A stretch of 9,121 nucleotides of DNA from Desulfobacterales bacterium (lineage in GTDB: Bacteria; Desulfobacterota; Desulfobacteria; Desulfobacterales; Desulfosalsimonadaceae): contig SLIE01000522.1 of NCBI GenBank assembly GCA_007135795.1, positions 1 through 9,121 on the forward strand. Reading direction: 5' to 3'. The first letter of the stretch is position 1. Every line of letters starts with the position of its first letter. This document shows positions 1 to 7,131 of this stretch, in pieces. A model generated the notes under the pieces. The model was not told the origin of the DNA. It made no database searches and was given only the letters and a program-made list of their open reading frames with translations. Made by a program: the position numbers and the translations under genes.

Positions 1-1
1 G

Positions 2-1993
2 TTCGATCCGATTGCGATCAACAAGACCAAGGTCAAGAACCGTATCTACATGCCTGCCATGCACCTGAACATGGCCGATAATTTCGAGGTAACCGACCAG
101 ATAATCGCATTCTACGAAGAACGTGCCAAAGGAGGCGCCGGCATGATAACCGTCGGCTACGCCACAATCGATGAATTCTCCGGTAACTCTCTGAACATCG
201 GTGCCCACAAGGACGAACACATCCCGGGCCTTGCAAAACTGGCCAAAGCCATCAACACCAACGGCGCAAAAAGCTGTGTACAGCTCAATCATGCCGGCAG
301 GTACAATTCTTCCTTCTTTCTGGAGGGCAAACAACCGGTGGCGCCATCGGCGATTGCCTCCCGCATGACCAGGGAGACCCCAAGAGCCCTTGAAACTGAG
401 GAAATCCAAACCATCATCACAAATTTTGCAAAAGCGGCAAAACGGGTTCAGGATGCCGGCTATGATGCGGTGGAGGTGCTTCATGGTACCGGGTACCTGA
501 TCAGTGAATTTCTCTCTCCCCTGACCAATCAGCGGGAAGACGAGTATGGTGGCAGTTTTGAAAACCGAATTCGCTTTGGCCTACAGGTCATGAAAGAAAT
601 CCGCAATTCTGTCGGGGCCGATTACCCTGTTATCGTTCGCATGAACGGCAATGATTTCATGCCCGATGGTCAGGGTGCCGGGGAGCTTAAAGAGTACGCA
701 AAAGCGCTTGTGGAACGCGCAAGCGTGGATGCACTCTGCATCAATGTAGGTTGGCACGAAGCAAGGGTCCCCCAGATCACCACAGCCGTTCCCCGGGGGG
801 CTTTCGCTTATTTGTCAAGAGGGATCAAGGACGTTGTCAACGTGCCGGTTATCGCCAGCCACCGCATCAACGACCCGACGATCGCAAGGGAAATGATCGC
901 TGACGACATGTGCGACATGATCGCTTTCGGTCGAAGCCTGATTGCCGACCCCTTGTTCCCCGAAAAAGCCAGCCAGGGGCGGGAAAAGGAAATCATCCAT
1001 TGCGTTGCATGCGCACAGGGATGCTTTGACAACTTATTCAAGTTGAAACATATCGAATGCCTCTGCAATCCGGTTGCCGGGTACGAAGGAAAACGGACGG
1101 TCAAAAAATCCGACACAGCAAAAACCATCATGGTCATTGGTGGTGGCGCAGCGGGCATGAACGCTGCGATCGCGGCTTCTGATCGCGGACATGTCGTGTC
1201 TCTGTATGAAAAACAAGATCACCTGGGCGGCCAACTCCACCTGGCCGGAGCTCCTCCCGGACGATCTGAATTTGCCGAGCTCGCTTATGATTTCGAAGCC
1301 CAGCTAAAATGCCGGAACATCGCTGTTCATCTGAACCACCCGGTGGATGCGGGTGTAATCCGAAGTGAAAACCCGGACCACATCATACTTGCCACCGGCG
1401 CGACCCCCATGGCGCCTCCTGTCCCCGGCATTGAATTTTCTCACGTGGTACAGGCATGGGATGTTCTGGCCAAAAAAGTCTATACTGGAAAACGCGTGGT
1501 AATTATCGGTGGCGGTGCCGTAGGAGTTGAAACCGCCCTTTTTCTCGCTGAAAAAGGAACGCTTTCCGGAGACACCTTGAAGTTTTTGCTGGTTAACCGG
1601 GCGGAAGATCCGGAAATGCTATACACGCTTGCCACCACGGGGACTAAAAAAATCACCCTCATCGAAATGATTCATAAAATCGGCAAGGATTTCGGCAAAA
1701 CCACACGATGGGGAATGCTTCAGGATGTCAATCGTTTTGGAATTGAAACACATGTGGCTACAAAGGCACTGGAGATTACCCAAACCGGCATCAGGGTGGA
1801 TACGGGTGATAACAATATCCTTGACATTGAAGCAGATACTGTTGTCATTGCCGCAGGGGCAATGCCTGAAAATTCCCTGGAGGGACTTGTCAAAAACCTG
1901 AATATTCCCTATAGCGTCATCGGCGATGCAAAAAGCATCGGGCTTGCCTTTGATGCAATACATCAGGGATTTGCCGCGGGATCGGAAGTATAA
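2..1993 (+). CDS. FadH/enoate-reductase-like NADH:flavin oxidoreductase (old yellow enzyme family, Fe-S flavoprotein), 5'-partial
   Basis: This enzyme probably reduces a C=C bond of an enoyl or dienoyl (CoA) substrate using NAD(P)H, in the cytoplasm. The frame is open to the left window edge and already shows the family N-terminus (FDPI...KNRIYMPAMH). The ATG at 50 is therefore internal, and only about 5-8 residues are probably missing. Numbering from base 2, the N-terminal TIM barrel (about 1-330) holds HGTGYL with Tyr165 and GWHEAR with His252, matching the catalytic Tyr and His of E. coli FadH. A [4Fe-4S] motif C-x2-C-x3-C-x11-C follows at Cys334, 337, 341 and 353. Next come an FAD-type GGGAAG (380-385) and an NAD(P)-type GGGAVG (503-508) Rossmann fold. 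About 29 residues (520-548) are inserted in the second fold. The visible 663 residues fit the usual ~670. The family is certain. The substrate is not: BaiCD/BaiH-like, 2-enoate and dienoyl-CoA reductases share this layout. Confidence 0.9.
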   Translation, partial: FDPIAINKTKVKNRIYMPAMHLNMADNFEVTDQIIAFYEERAKGGAGMITVGYATIDEFSGNSLNIGAHKDEHIPGLAKLAKAINTNGAKSCVQLNHAGRYNSSFFLEGKQPVAPSAIASRMTRETPRALETEEIQTIITNFAKAAKRVQDAGYDAVEVLHGTGYLISEFLSPLTNQREDEYGGSFENRIRFGLQVMKEIRNSVGADYPVIVRMNGNDFMPDGQGAGELKEYAKALVERASVDALCINVGWHEARVPQITTAVPRGAFAYLSRGIKDVVNVPVIASHRINDPTIAREMIADDMCDMIAFGRSLIADPLFPEKASQGREKEIIHCVACAQGCFDNLFKLKHIECLCNPVAGYEGKRTVKKSDTAKTIMVIGGGAAGMNAAIAASDRGHVVSLYEKQDHLGGQLHLAGAPPGRSEFAELAYDFEAQLKCRNIAVHLNHPVDAGVIRSENPDHIILATGATPMAPPVPGIEFSHVVQAWDVLAKKVYTGKRVVIIGGGAVGVETALFLAEKGTLSGDTLKFLLVNRAEDPEMLYTLATTGTKKITLIEMIHKIGKDFGKTTRWGMLQDVNRFGIETHVATKALEITQTGIRVDTGDNNILDIEADTVVIAAGAMPENSLEGLVKNLNIPYSVIGDAKSIGLAFDAIHQGFAAGSEV

Positions 1994-2098
1994 CCGAGCC
2001 TGGCATCCGAGAACCTGAAAGTTTCATGACTGAACGAGATTGCCAAAGATCAGATCAGGTTGGGGTACCCATTGATGCCGCGAATGTTGCCTTGAGCG

Positions 2099-2137
2099 CG
2101 TAGGTTGGTGCTGAGCGATAGCGAAGCCCAACCTGCG
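2099..2137. repeat. Imperfect palindrome, probable dispersed repeat (REP/MITE-like)
   Basis: AGGTTGG (2102-2108) pairs with CCAACCT (2128-2134). The stem extends outward through a T-G wobble and CG/CG (2099-2101 with 2135-2137). It extends inward, after a bulged T2109, through GCT/AGC (2110-2112 with 2125-2127). Tandem G-A mismatches, a GC/GC step and a GATA loop (2117-2120) close it. Elements with AGGTTGG...CCAACCT arms around a GCGATAGCG-like centre are, to my recollection, scattered through many proteobacterial genomes, but I cannot count copies here. It lies 105 bp after the flavoenzyme stop. The T7 run (2155-2161) is 17 nt past the stem, too far for a standard terminator. It could still act on transcript ends. 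Confidence 0.55.
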
Positions 2138-2159
2138 ATTCGCCGCGTTCACTATTTTT

Positions 2160-2189
2160 TTGAGATAGCTTAACCAACCAAATTATTAA
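2160..2189 (+). promoter_or_regulatory. Candidate sigma70-type promoter for acnB
   Basis: TTGAGA (2160-2165, 5/6 to the -35 consensus) is separated by 18 bp from TATTAA (2184-2189, 4/6 to the -10 consensus), about 33 bp before the acnB start. The surrounding segment 2150-2221 is clearly AT-richer than the flanking genes, as expected for a promoter. Matches of this quality are common by chance in AT-rich DNA, so this is only a candidate. Confidence 0.3.
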
Positions 2190-2221
2190 TTCATTCAATT
2201 AACAGAAAAGACGAAATATCA

Positions 2222-4687
2222 ATGATTGAAGCGTATCTTGAGCACAAGGAGCAACGGGAAAGATCGGGTATACCGGCAAAAGCGCTCACGGCCGGACAGG
2301 TCTCGGACCTGATTGAACTGATTGTCAAACCGGGTAAAAACGATTCTGAACGCCTCATGAATCTTCTTACCCACCGGGTGCCGGCAGGCGTTGATGAGGC
2401 GGCCCGGGTAAAGGCCTCGTTTTTGAATGACATCGCATGGGGTTCAGTGAAAAGTCCCCTTATAACGCCACAGGAAGCTGTTTTTTTACTGGGAACCATG
2501 CGTGGTGGCTATAATACCGCGTATCTGATCGACCTATTGGACAATACCCAACTGGCTGATGACGCTGCCCAATCCCTTATCTACACCATTTTTATCTTCG
2601 ATGCATTTGAAAGCGTATTGAGCCGCCAGGATGCCAATGAACGCGCCTACCGCGTGATTGAAGGGTGGGCTGATGCAGCGTGGTTCACCCGGTTGCCGCC
2701 GGTTCCGGAATCAATTACCGTAACCGCATTTCGCGTAAGGGGCGAGATCAATACCGATGACCTGTCCCCGGCAAGCGAAGCATGGAGCAGGCCGGATATT
2801 CCGCTTCATGCCCTGGCCATGCTTGGTAACAGAATCGACAAGCCAATGGAAACGATCTCTCAGCTCAAGCAACAAGGCCATCCCCTTGCCTTTGTCGGGG
2901 ACGTTGTAGGCACGGGGTCTTCCAGAAAATCCGGTGTGAATTCATTGCTGTGGCACATTGGGAAAGAGATCGAACACGTTCCGAATAAACGCAGCGGCGG
3001 GTATGTCCTGGGGGGAAAGATCGCCCCAATTTTTTTTAACTCCCTTGAAGATGCCGGAGCACTTCCCCTGCAATGCGATGTCTCGAAAATCAACAATGGC
3101 GATGTCCTGACGATCCAACCTTACGCGGGTAAAGTTCTCAATGCACAAAACGGCGAGATTGTGAGCACATTTGAGATTCAAACAAAGGGACTTTTTGATG
3201 AGGTGCGGGCAGGCGGCAGAATCCCCCTTATCATCGGGCGCGATCTGTCGGATAAAGCTGCGAAATCGAAGGGCCGGACAGTTTCGAACGTATTTTCGCG
3301 AAGCGAACCACCCGCTGACCAGCAAAGCGGCTATACGCTTGCCCAAAAAATAATAGGGCGGGCCTGCGGGCAAAAGGGTATATCACCTGGCACCTATTGC
3401 GAACCCACAACCACGACAGTCGGTTCCCAGGACACCACGGGCCCCATGACCCGCGACGAACTAAACGAGCTTGCTTGCCTGAAGTTCAAGGCAGATCTTG
3501 TGATGCAGTCTTTTTGCCATACCGCGGCGTATCCCAGAACCATCGATGTCGAAATGCATGCCACGCTTCATCGCTTTATGAAAGACCGCGGCGGCGTGTC
3601 GCTCTATCCGGGCGACGGGATTATCCATTGCTGGCTGAACCGCATGGTTATCCCGGATACTGTTGGAACCGGTGGTGATTCCCATACCCGGTTCCCCATC
3701 GGCATAAGCTTTCCTGCCGGCTCCGGCCTGGTGGCGTTTGCCGCGGCAATTGGTTTTATGCCCATAGACATGCCGGAATCCGTATTGGTAAAACTCTCCG
3801 GATCGTTACAGCAGGGGATCACAGTCCGGGACATTGTCAACGGCATTGCCTACAGCGCCATCCAAAAAGGGCTGCTTACCGTGGATAAAGCCGACAAAAA
3901 GAACGTTTTTTCCGGTCGCATCATGGAAATTGAAGGTCTGCCCGATATCAGTGTGCAAGAGGCCTATGAGCTGACCAATGCTTCCGCTGAACGCTCCGCT
4001 TCAGCCGCCACCATCGCACTTGACAAAAAGCCGGTGATTGATTTCATACAAGGCAATGTTGAGCTTTTGAGATCAATGATTGCAGGGAACTACGGTAATG
4101 CGGAAACGATATCGCAAAGAATCGCGGCATTGGAAAAATGGTTGCGTCACCCTGAGCTGCTCAAAAGGGATGACGATGCCCGTTTCGCTGAAACGATCAC
4201 GGTGGACCTTTCCGAAATCAAAGAACCGGTGCTGGCTTGTCCCAATGACCCCGATGATGTTCGCCTGCTTTCAGAGGTTGCGGGGACGCCCGTGAATGAA
4301 ATCTTCATCGGATCATGCATGACCGGCATTGAACATCTGCGACGTGCAGGAAAAATACTGGCGGGCAATCGAAGCACGGGACATCTCTGGATTACACCGG
4401 GCACCCGTTTGGATGCGGCAACTTTGAAACAAGAGGGATATTACGCGACTTTCGGCCGGTCCGGGGCCAGGATCGAAACACCCGGGTGCTCGCTTTGCAT
4501 GGGCAACCAGGCAAGGGTTGCCGACAACACAACGGTCATGTCGACTTCCACGCGTAATTTTCCGAACCGTATGGGAGACAATACACAGGTATACCTTGCA
4601 TCAGCGGAGCTCGCGGCCGTCACGGCAATCCTGGGACGTATTCCGACCGTGGAAGAATATATGGAACATTATACACGGTCTGTCTAG
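2222..4687 (+). CDS. acnB: Aconitate hydratase B (bifunctional aconitase / 2-methylisocitrate dehydratase type)
   Basis: AcnB interconverts citrate and isocitrate through cis-aconitate with a [4Fe-4S] cluster. Family members also hydrate 2-methyl-cis-aconitate, and apo-AcnB of E. coli binds mRNA. The 821 residues follow the AcnB-specific order: N-terminal HEAT-like domain (about 1-157), swivel domain next (about 158-370, with DVVGTGSSRKS at 227-237), then domains 1-3 with GGDSHTRFP (484-492). The cluster ligands are Cys699 (IGSCMT) and Cys756/Cys759 (PGCSLCMGNQ), all intact. It is about 44 residues shorter than E. coli AcnB (865). The loss is a loop of about 10 residues near residue 205 and most of the C-terminal tail after PTVEEY. 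Neither following frame resembles that tail, so this looks natural rather than frameshifted. The ATG at 2222 matches the family N-terminus (MIEAYLEHKEQR). Only a weak purine-rich stretch (AGAAAAGACGAAA) precedes it. It converges with acsE. Confidence 0.97.
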   Translation: MIEAYLEHKEQRERSGIPAKALTAGQVSDLIELIVKPGKNDSERLMNLLTHRVPAGVDEAARVKASFLNDIAWGSVKSPLITPQEAVFLLGTMRGGYNTAYLIDLLDNTQLADDAAQSLIYTIFIFDAFESVLSRQDANERAYRVIEGWADAAWFTRLPPVPESITVTAFRVRGEINTDDLSPASEAWSRPDIPLHALAMLGNRIDKPMETISQLKQQGHPLAFVGDVVGTGSSRKSGVNSLLWHIGKEIEHVPNKRSGGYVLGGKIAPIFFNSLEDAGALPLQCDVSKINNGDVLTIQPYAGKVLNAQNGEIVSTFEIQTKGLFDEVRAGGRIPLIIGRDLSDKAAKSKGRTVSNVFSRSEPPADQQSGYTLAQKIIGRACGQKGISPGTYCEPTTTTVGSQDTTGPMTRDELNELACLKFKADLVMQSFCHTAAYPRTIDVEMHATLHRFMKDRGGVSLYPGDGIIHCWLNRMVIPDTVGTGGDSHTRFPIGISFPAGSGLVAFAAAIGFMPIDMPESVLVKLSGSLQQGITVRDIVNGIAYSAIQKGLLTVDKADKKNVFSGRIMEIEGLPDISVQEAYELTNASAERSASAATIALDKKPVIDFIQGNVELLRSMIAGNYGNAETISQRIAALEKWLRHPELLKRDDDARFAETITVDLSEIKEPVLACPNDPDDVRLLSEVAGTPVNEIFIGSCMTGIEHLRRAGKILAGNRSTGHLWITPGTRLDAATLKQEGYYATFGRSGARIETPGCSLCMGNQARVADNTTVMSTSTRNFPNRMGDNTQVYLASAELAAVTAILGRIPTVEEYMEHYTRSV

Positions 4688-4708
4688 CACCCGAAAAAAA
4701 CTGTGGCT

Positions 4709-4726
4709 CACGAAATACACGAAACA
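4709..4726. repeat. Two tandem 9-bp units CACGAAA(T/C)A
   Basis: CACGAAATA (4709-4717) is followed directly by CACGAAACA (4718-4726), differing at one base. It sits between the acnB stop and the terminator A-run. Short CACGAAA-type tandem strings are, in my recollection, recurrent intergenic filler in deltaproteobacterial genomes. No function is visible. Confidence 0.5.
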
Positions 4727-4727
4727 C

Positions 4728-4763
4728 AAAAAAAAAGGGGACAGATCTGACTCTGTCCCCTTT
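4728..4763 (-). terminator. Intrinsic terminator of the acsB-acsC-acsE operon (possibly bidirectional; repeat-like)
   Basis: A perfect 12-bp stem pairs AAAGGGGACAGA (4734-4745) with TCTGTCCCCTTT (4752-4763) around a 6-nt loop. On the minus strand the GC-rich arm runs straight into a nine-T tract (complement of A4728-4736). This is an ideal Rho-independent terminator starting 23 nt after the acsE stop. On the plus strand only TTT and then a broken T-rich stretch follow, so termination of acnB here would be weaker. The GGGGACAG...CTGTCCCC arms also resemble a widely dispersed palindrome, so this may be a repeat serving as terminator. Confidence 0.88.
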
Positions 4764-4786
4764 GCCATATTATACTTTTAAACGAA

Positions 4787-5674
4787 TTACAGTTCGAGCC
4801 ATGAATCCGAATAAAGCTTACGACCGAGAATAACATCGACTGTCTTGATGTAATCCGCGAGTTCCTTATCCACACTGGATGGATCCGGTGCAGTACCGTC
4901 CATGGCCTTGTGAACAATATCAACGATATCCGGACGTTTACCCTTTGCAATAGCGGTAAGCCCTTCATCCAGAGGATCGGAAATCACGCTGACCATGCCG
5001 TAACGTTCCAACATGACCATATAGGTCTGATTCAGGATCGGGCGCAGGTAAACGGGGGGACCGTTTGAAATGTTGGACAACCCGCAGGTGCTCTTGGCAC
5101 CAGGCGCGATATCCTGAAGCATTTCATAAAACTTCATCAGGCTTACCAATTGATCCTGCTGAATATTGACCGGAGTTACAATCCCGTCCACCCAAATCCG
5201 CTCATTTTCAATACCGGCTTCGTTCGCCGCGTAAAGCAATTCCACACAAAGCGCTGCACGCTCATTCTCGTCACGCGGCAGACCTTCGGGGCCCCACATC
5301 AAGGCAATGAAATCGGCATTGTATTTCGCAGCCAGGGGAATCATCTTTTCGTAGCGCTCGGGACGTGCCATGATCGAATTGATCAGCGGCGGCACGGAAG
5401 TCGGCTTGTACACCTTGAGACCTTCTTCAATGGCATCGATATTGGAGGTATCGAGGGCCAGTGGCAGATCCGTAACTTCCTGGACAGTCTTTACAATCCA
5501 GGGCATCAACTCGGCACCGTCTTTCTTTGCCGGCCCCAGGTTGATATCGACATAATCCATCCCTTTTTCCTGTTGGAAAATAGCCTCTTCCTGGATCGGT
5601 TTGGGATCACGCGCTTTCATGGCCGCGCCGATCTTTTTCGACATAACATTCAAGCTTTCGCCAATTAACAGCAT
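4787..5674 (-). CDS. acsE: Methyltetrahydrofolate:corrinoid iron-sulfur protein methyltransferase
   Basis: AcsE transfers the N5-methyl of methyl-tetrahydrofolate to Co(I) of the corrinoid iron-sulfur protein, or the reverse when acetyl-CoA is oxidised. It joins the folate branch to acetyl-CoA synthase. The 295-residue protein is a pterin-binding TIM barrel, starting MLLIGESLNVM and continuing with DINLGPA (43-49). The LALDTSN motif places Asp75, LINS Asn99, WVDG Asp163 and GLSN Asn201 where the Moorella enzyme has its folate-binding Asp/Asn residues. It is about 30 residues longer than the 262-residue Moorella AcsE, partly through a KRPDIVDIVHKAMDG segment (246-260) near the C-terminus. That segment also occurs in MtrH-like and deltaproteobacterial relatives as I recall. 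The start is fixed by AAGGAGGA ending 6 nt upstream. It lies 67 bp after acsC and is the last gene of the operon. MetH or other methyltransferases of this fold are unlikely given the neighbours. Confidence 0.93.
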   Translation of the reverse strand: MLLIGESLNVMSKKIGAAMKARDPKPIQEEAIFQQEKGMDYVDINLGPAKKDGAELMPWIVKTVQEVTDLPLALDTSNIDAIEEGLKVYKPTSVPPLINSIMARPERYEKMIPLAAKYNADFIALMWGPEGLPRDENERAALCVELLYAANEAGIENERIWVDGIVTPVNIQQDQLVSLMKFYEMLQDIAPGAKSTCGLSNISNGPPVYLRPILNQTYMVMLERYGMVSVISDPLDEGLTAIAKGKRPDIVDIVHKAMDGTAPDPSSVDKELADYIKTVDVILGRKLYSDSWLEL

Positions 5675-5680
5675 GGAGCA

Positions 5681-5688
5681 TCCTCCTT
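5681..5688 (-). promoter_or_regulatory. Ribosome binding site of acsE
   Basis: The minus strand reads AAGGAGGA, then TGCTCC, then ATG. This is a near-perfect Shine-Dalgarno at good spacing and fixes the acsE start at 5674. Confidence 0.85.
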
Positions 5689-5695
5689 CATTTTA

Positions 5696-5714
5696 TCGGG
5701 GCCACTGGCGCCGA
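5696..5714 (-). other. Short hairpin just upstream of the acsE ribosome binding site
   Basis: TCGG (5696-5699) pairs with CCGA (5711-5714) and, past one G-G mismatch, GCC (5701-5703) pairs with GGC (5707-5709), with a 3-nt loop. It lies 7 nt upstream of the acsE Shine-Dalgarno in the 67-bp acsC-acsE spacer. No T-run follows on the minus strand, so it is not a terminator. It may be an mRNA-stability or spacing element, or chance. Confidence 0.35.
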
Positions 5715-5741
5715 TTACATTCACATTCTGGGTTTCAGTGA

Positions 5742-7082
5742 CTACCTGGCCTTCAGAAAAGCCGGCAGGTGCGGTGCTTCGCGTGGACCAACCGTAATTG
5801 TCCAGTCCGGAAGTTCCTCTTCGATCTCACCGGCTATGGCCGCTGCATAACCCGGAATGATAAGCTCCTTGTTTTTGACCTTATCGGCTATGCCGCTTTT
5901 CTTGACAAACATCCCGACGTCATCACCGGCAAACTTGCCTGCCGCCCATGCGGTTAATACGGAAAGCCCTTCAGTATCCTTGATCAACAACCATGCAGGC
6001 ACCTTGCTCCCTTCGATCTCACCGGAAACAATGAAATAGGTCAATGCGAAGTTGGTTGTAATCAGAACCGGCGAATTTTCATCGGCATTGCCAATGGGGT
6101 AGATCCCTTCGACAACGGTCATGGGACGCTGCGGGTCGGTATAAATATTCAAACGTTCCAGCAGAAGCGGGAACAGGCTTTCACTCGTAAAATCAGACAT
6201 CACGACAATCGCACCGTATTTTGCAACGAACATGGATGCAATAAGAGCTTCCATATCAAGATTCGATGCCATTTCACACGGGAACGCAATGGTCGGATAG
6301 CCAAGAGAACGGTTACCGCCTTTCAGTGCCGAACGGCGAATCGTCACCTGATCTTCAAAAGCCTGTTTGATGTCTCTTGATCCCGAATCAATGACAATCT
6401 GCTTCAATCCATCGTTTCTAAGCTTGTCCGTCATCTCTCCGAGCGACGCCACGCCATCACCCTTTACGGACAGGGGCAGGTCATTCTCCTTGGCAACAGC
6501 AGCGAAATCATCGAGGGTTTCCTTTGTCGCGCCGTAAATAAGCGGACGCTTGAACTTGCTGACTTCAACACCGGCCTTGATCACGTCAACCTTGTCGGAC
6601 ATCAAAATGAGATTGAACTCGGATGTTTCAGCAATGGTCTTGGCAACCTTTGCAAATGCGTCCTTGTCGCCATTGACATCTTCCACTGCAATAAGTTCGG
6701 GGCGCAGGTTAAACCCGACCCTCTCGAACTGGAATGCATTCCATACTTTCAGCTTCTTTTCAAGATCGCTGTCTGAAATATCAGAAGAGACTTTGGCGGC
6801 CAGTATGGTTGGGTTGTAAAAGGTTTTCTCATGTCGGTACAATACGGTTTCACCACCGATTGTACGCTCCCTTACACCTTTGCCGATTTTGACCGGCAGA
6901 ATCGGAGGCGCCGATGCTTCCGCAAGCTGTTCCCGGGCCTCGTCCGACACATACGGGCAGGCGTCGAGCTCGGCCTTCCCGGAAGCGAGATTCATCGCAA
7001 AGGCGAGACAGGTCGGAGCTCCACATTCCTTGCAGTTGGTCTGCGGCAGGAGCTTGAATATCTGAATACCGGTTAATGCCAT
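5742..7082 (-). CDS. acsC: Corrinoid iron-sulfur protein, large (gamma) subunit
   Basis: AcsC carries the cobamide that shuttles the methyl group between AcsE and acetyl-CoA synthase. Its low-potential [4Fe-4S] cluster reactivates Co(II) to Co(I). The protein is 446 residues, the same as Moorella AcsC. The N-terminal cluster domain shows C-x2-C-x4-C-x16-C at Cys17, 20, 25 and 42, inside a strongly conserved stretch (NCKECGAPTC and CLAFAMNLASGKAELDAC). A TIM-barrel domain follows (about 60-310). The C-terminal cobamide-binding domain (about 320-446) includes FALTYF and TVGPREAPHLP. AcsC works as a heterodimer with AcsD, which is not visible beside it. The ATG at 7082 is preceded by AAGGAG at 6 nt spacing. 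It lies 123 bp downstream of acsB and is presumably cotranscribed. The archaeal CdhE equivalent shares this architecture, but the whole cluster is of bacterial type. Confidence 0.96.
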   Translation of the reverse strand: MALTGIQIFKLLPQTNCKECGAPTCLAFAMNLASGKAELDACPYVSDEAREQLAEASAPPILPVKIGKGVRERTIGGETVLYRHEKTFYNPTILAAKVSSDISDSDLEKKLKVWNAFQFERVGFNLRPELIAVEDVNGDKDAFAKVAKTIAETSEFNLILMSDKVDVIKAGVEVSKFKRPLIYGATKETLDDFAAVAKENDLPLSVKGDGVASLGEMTDKLRNDGLKQIVIDSGSRDIKQAFEDQVTIRRSALKGGNRSLGYPTIAFPCEMASNLDMEALIASMFVAKYGAIVVMSDFTSESLFPLLLERLNIYTDPQRPMTVVEGIYPIGNADENSPVLITTNFALTYFIVSGEIEGSKVPAWLLIKDTEGLSVLTAWAAGKFAGDDVGMFVKKSGIADKVKNKELIIPGYAAAIAGEIEEELPDWTITVGPREAPHLPAFLKAR

Positions 7083-7087
7083 TTTTA

Positions 7088-7094
7088 TCTCCTT
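7088..7094 (-). promoter_or_regulatory. Ribosome binding site of acsC
   Basis: The minus strand reads AAGGAG, then ATAAAA, then ATG. This strong Shine-Dalgarno supports the acsC start at 7082, which also matches the family N-terminus MALTGIQIFK. Confidence 0.85.
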
Positions 7095-7115
7095 ACTTTC
7101 GCTATCCTTACCAAT

Positions 7116-7131
7116 TAGTCAAATAGTCAAA
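7116..7131. repeat. Two exact tandem copies of TAGTCAAA
   Basis: TAGTCAAA occurs at 7116-7123 and again at 7124-7131 (TTTGACTA twice on the minus, coding-sense strand). It lies between the spacer hairpin and the acsC ribosome binding site. The minus-strand copies resemble -35 boxes (TTGACT), but I see no convincing -10 at the right distance. It may be slippage duplication or a direct-repeat protein site. Confidence 0.45.

Noticed and set aside
50..52. ATG as the start of the flavoenzyme
   Set aside because: The 16 codons upstream (bases 2-49) already encode the conserved OYE N-terminus (FDPI...KNRIY), so this Met is internal and the gene is cut by the window edge.
2064..2071. GGGTACCC palindrome
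   Set aside because: It is only 8 bp, with no flanking symmetry or second copy. It is not supportable as an operator.
2138..2161. T7 run after the palindrome as a Rho-independent terminator of the flavoenzyme gene
   Set aside because: The stem ends at 2137 and the T-run starts at 2155, too far apart. The intervening GCG/CGC pairing is too short.
2942..3373. Open 143-codon frame on the minus strand
   Set aside because: It is antisense to the swivel domain of acnB. It is low-plausibility sequence with no family resemblance.
5150..5668. Open 172-codon frame on the plus strand
   Set aside because: It is antisense to acsE across its conserved barrel and shows no recognisable domain.
5667..5693. 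Tiny out-of-frame ORF (ATG AAG GAG ... TAA, 8 codons) overlapping the acsE ribosome binding site, as a possible leader peptide
   Set aside because: The ATG arises from the Shine-Dalgarno region itself and has no ribosome binding site of its own. Such overlaps are expected by chance.
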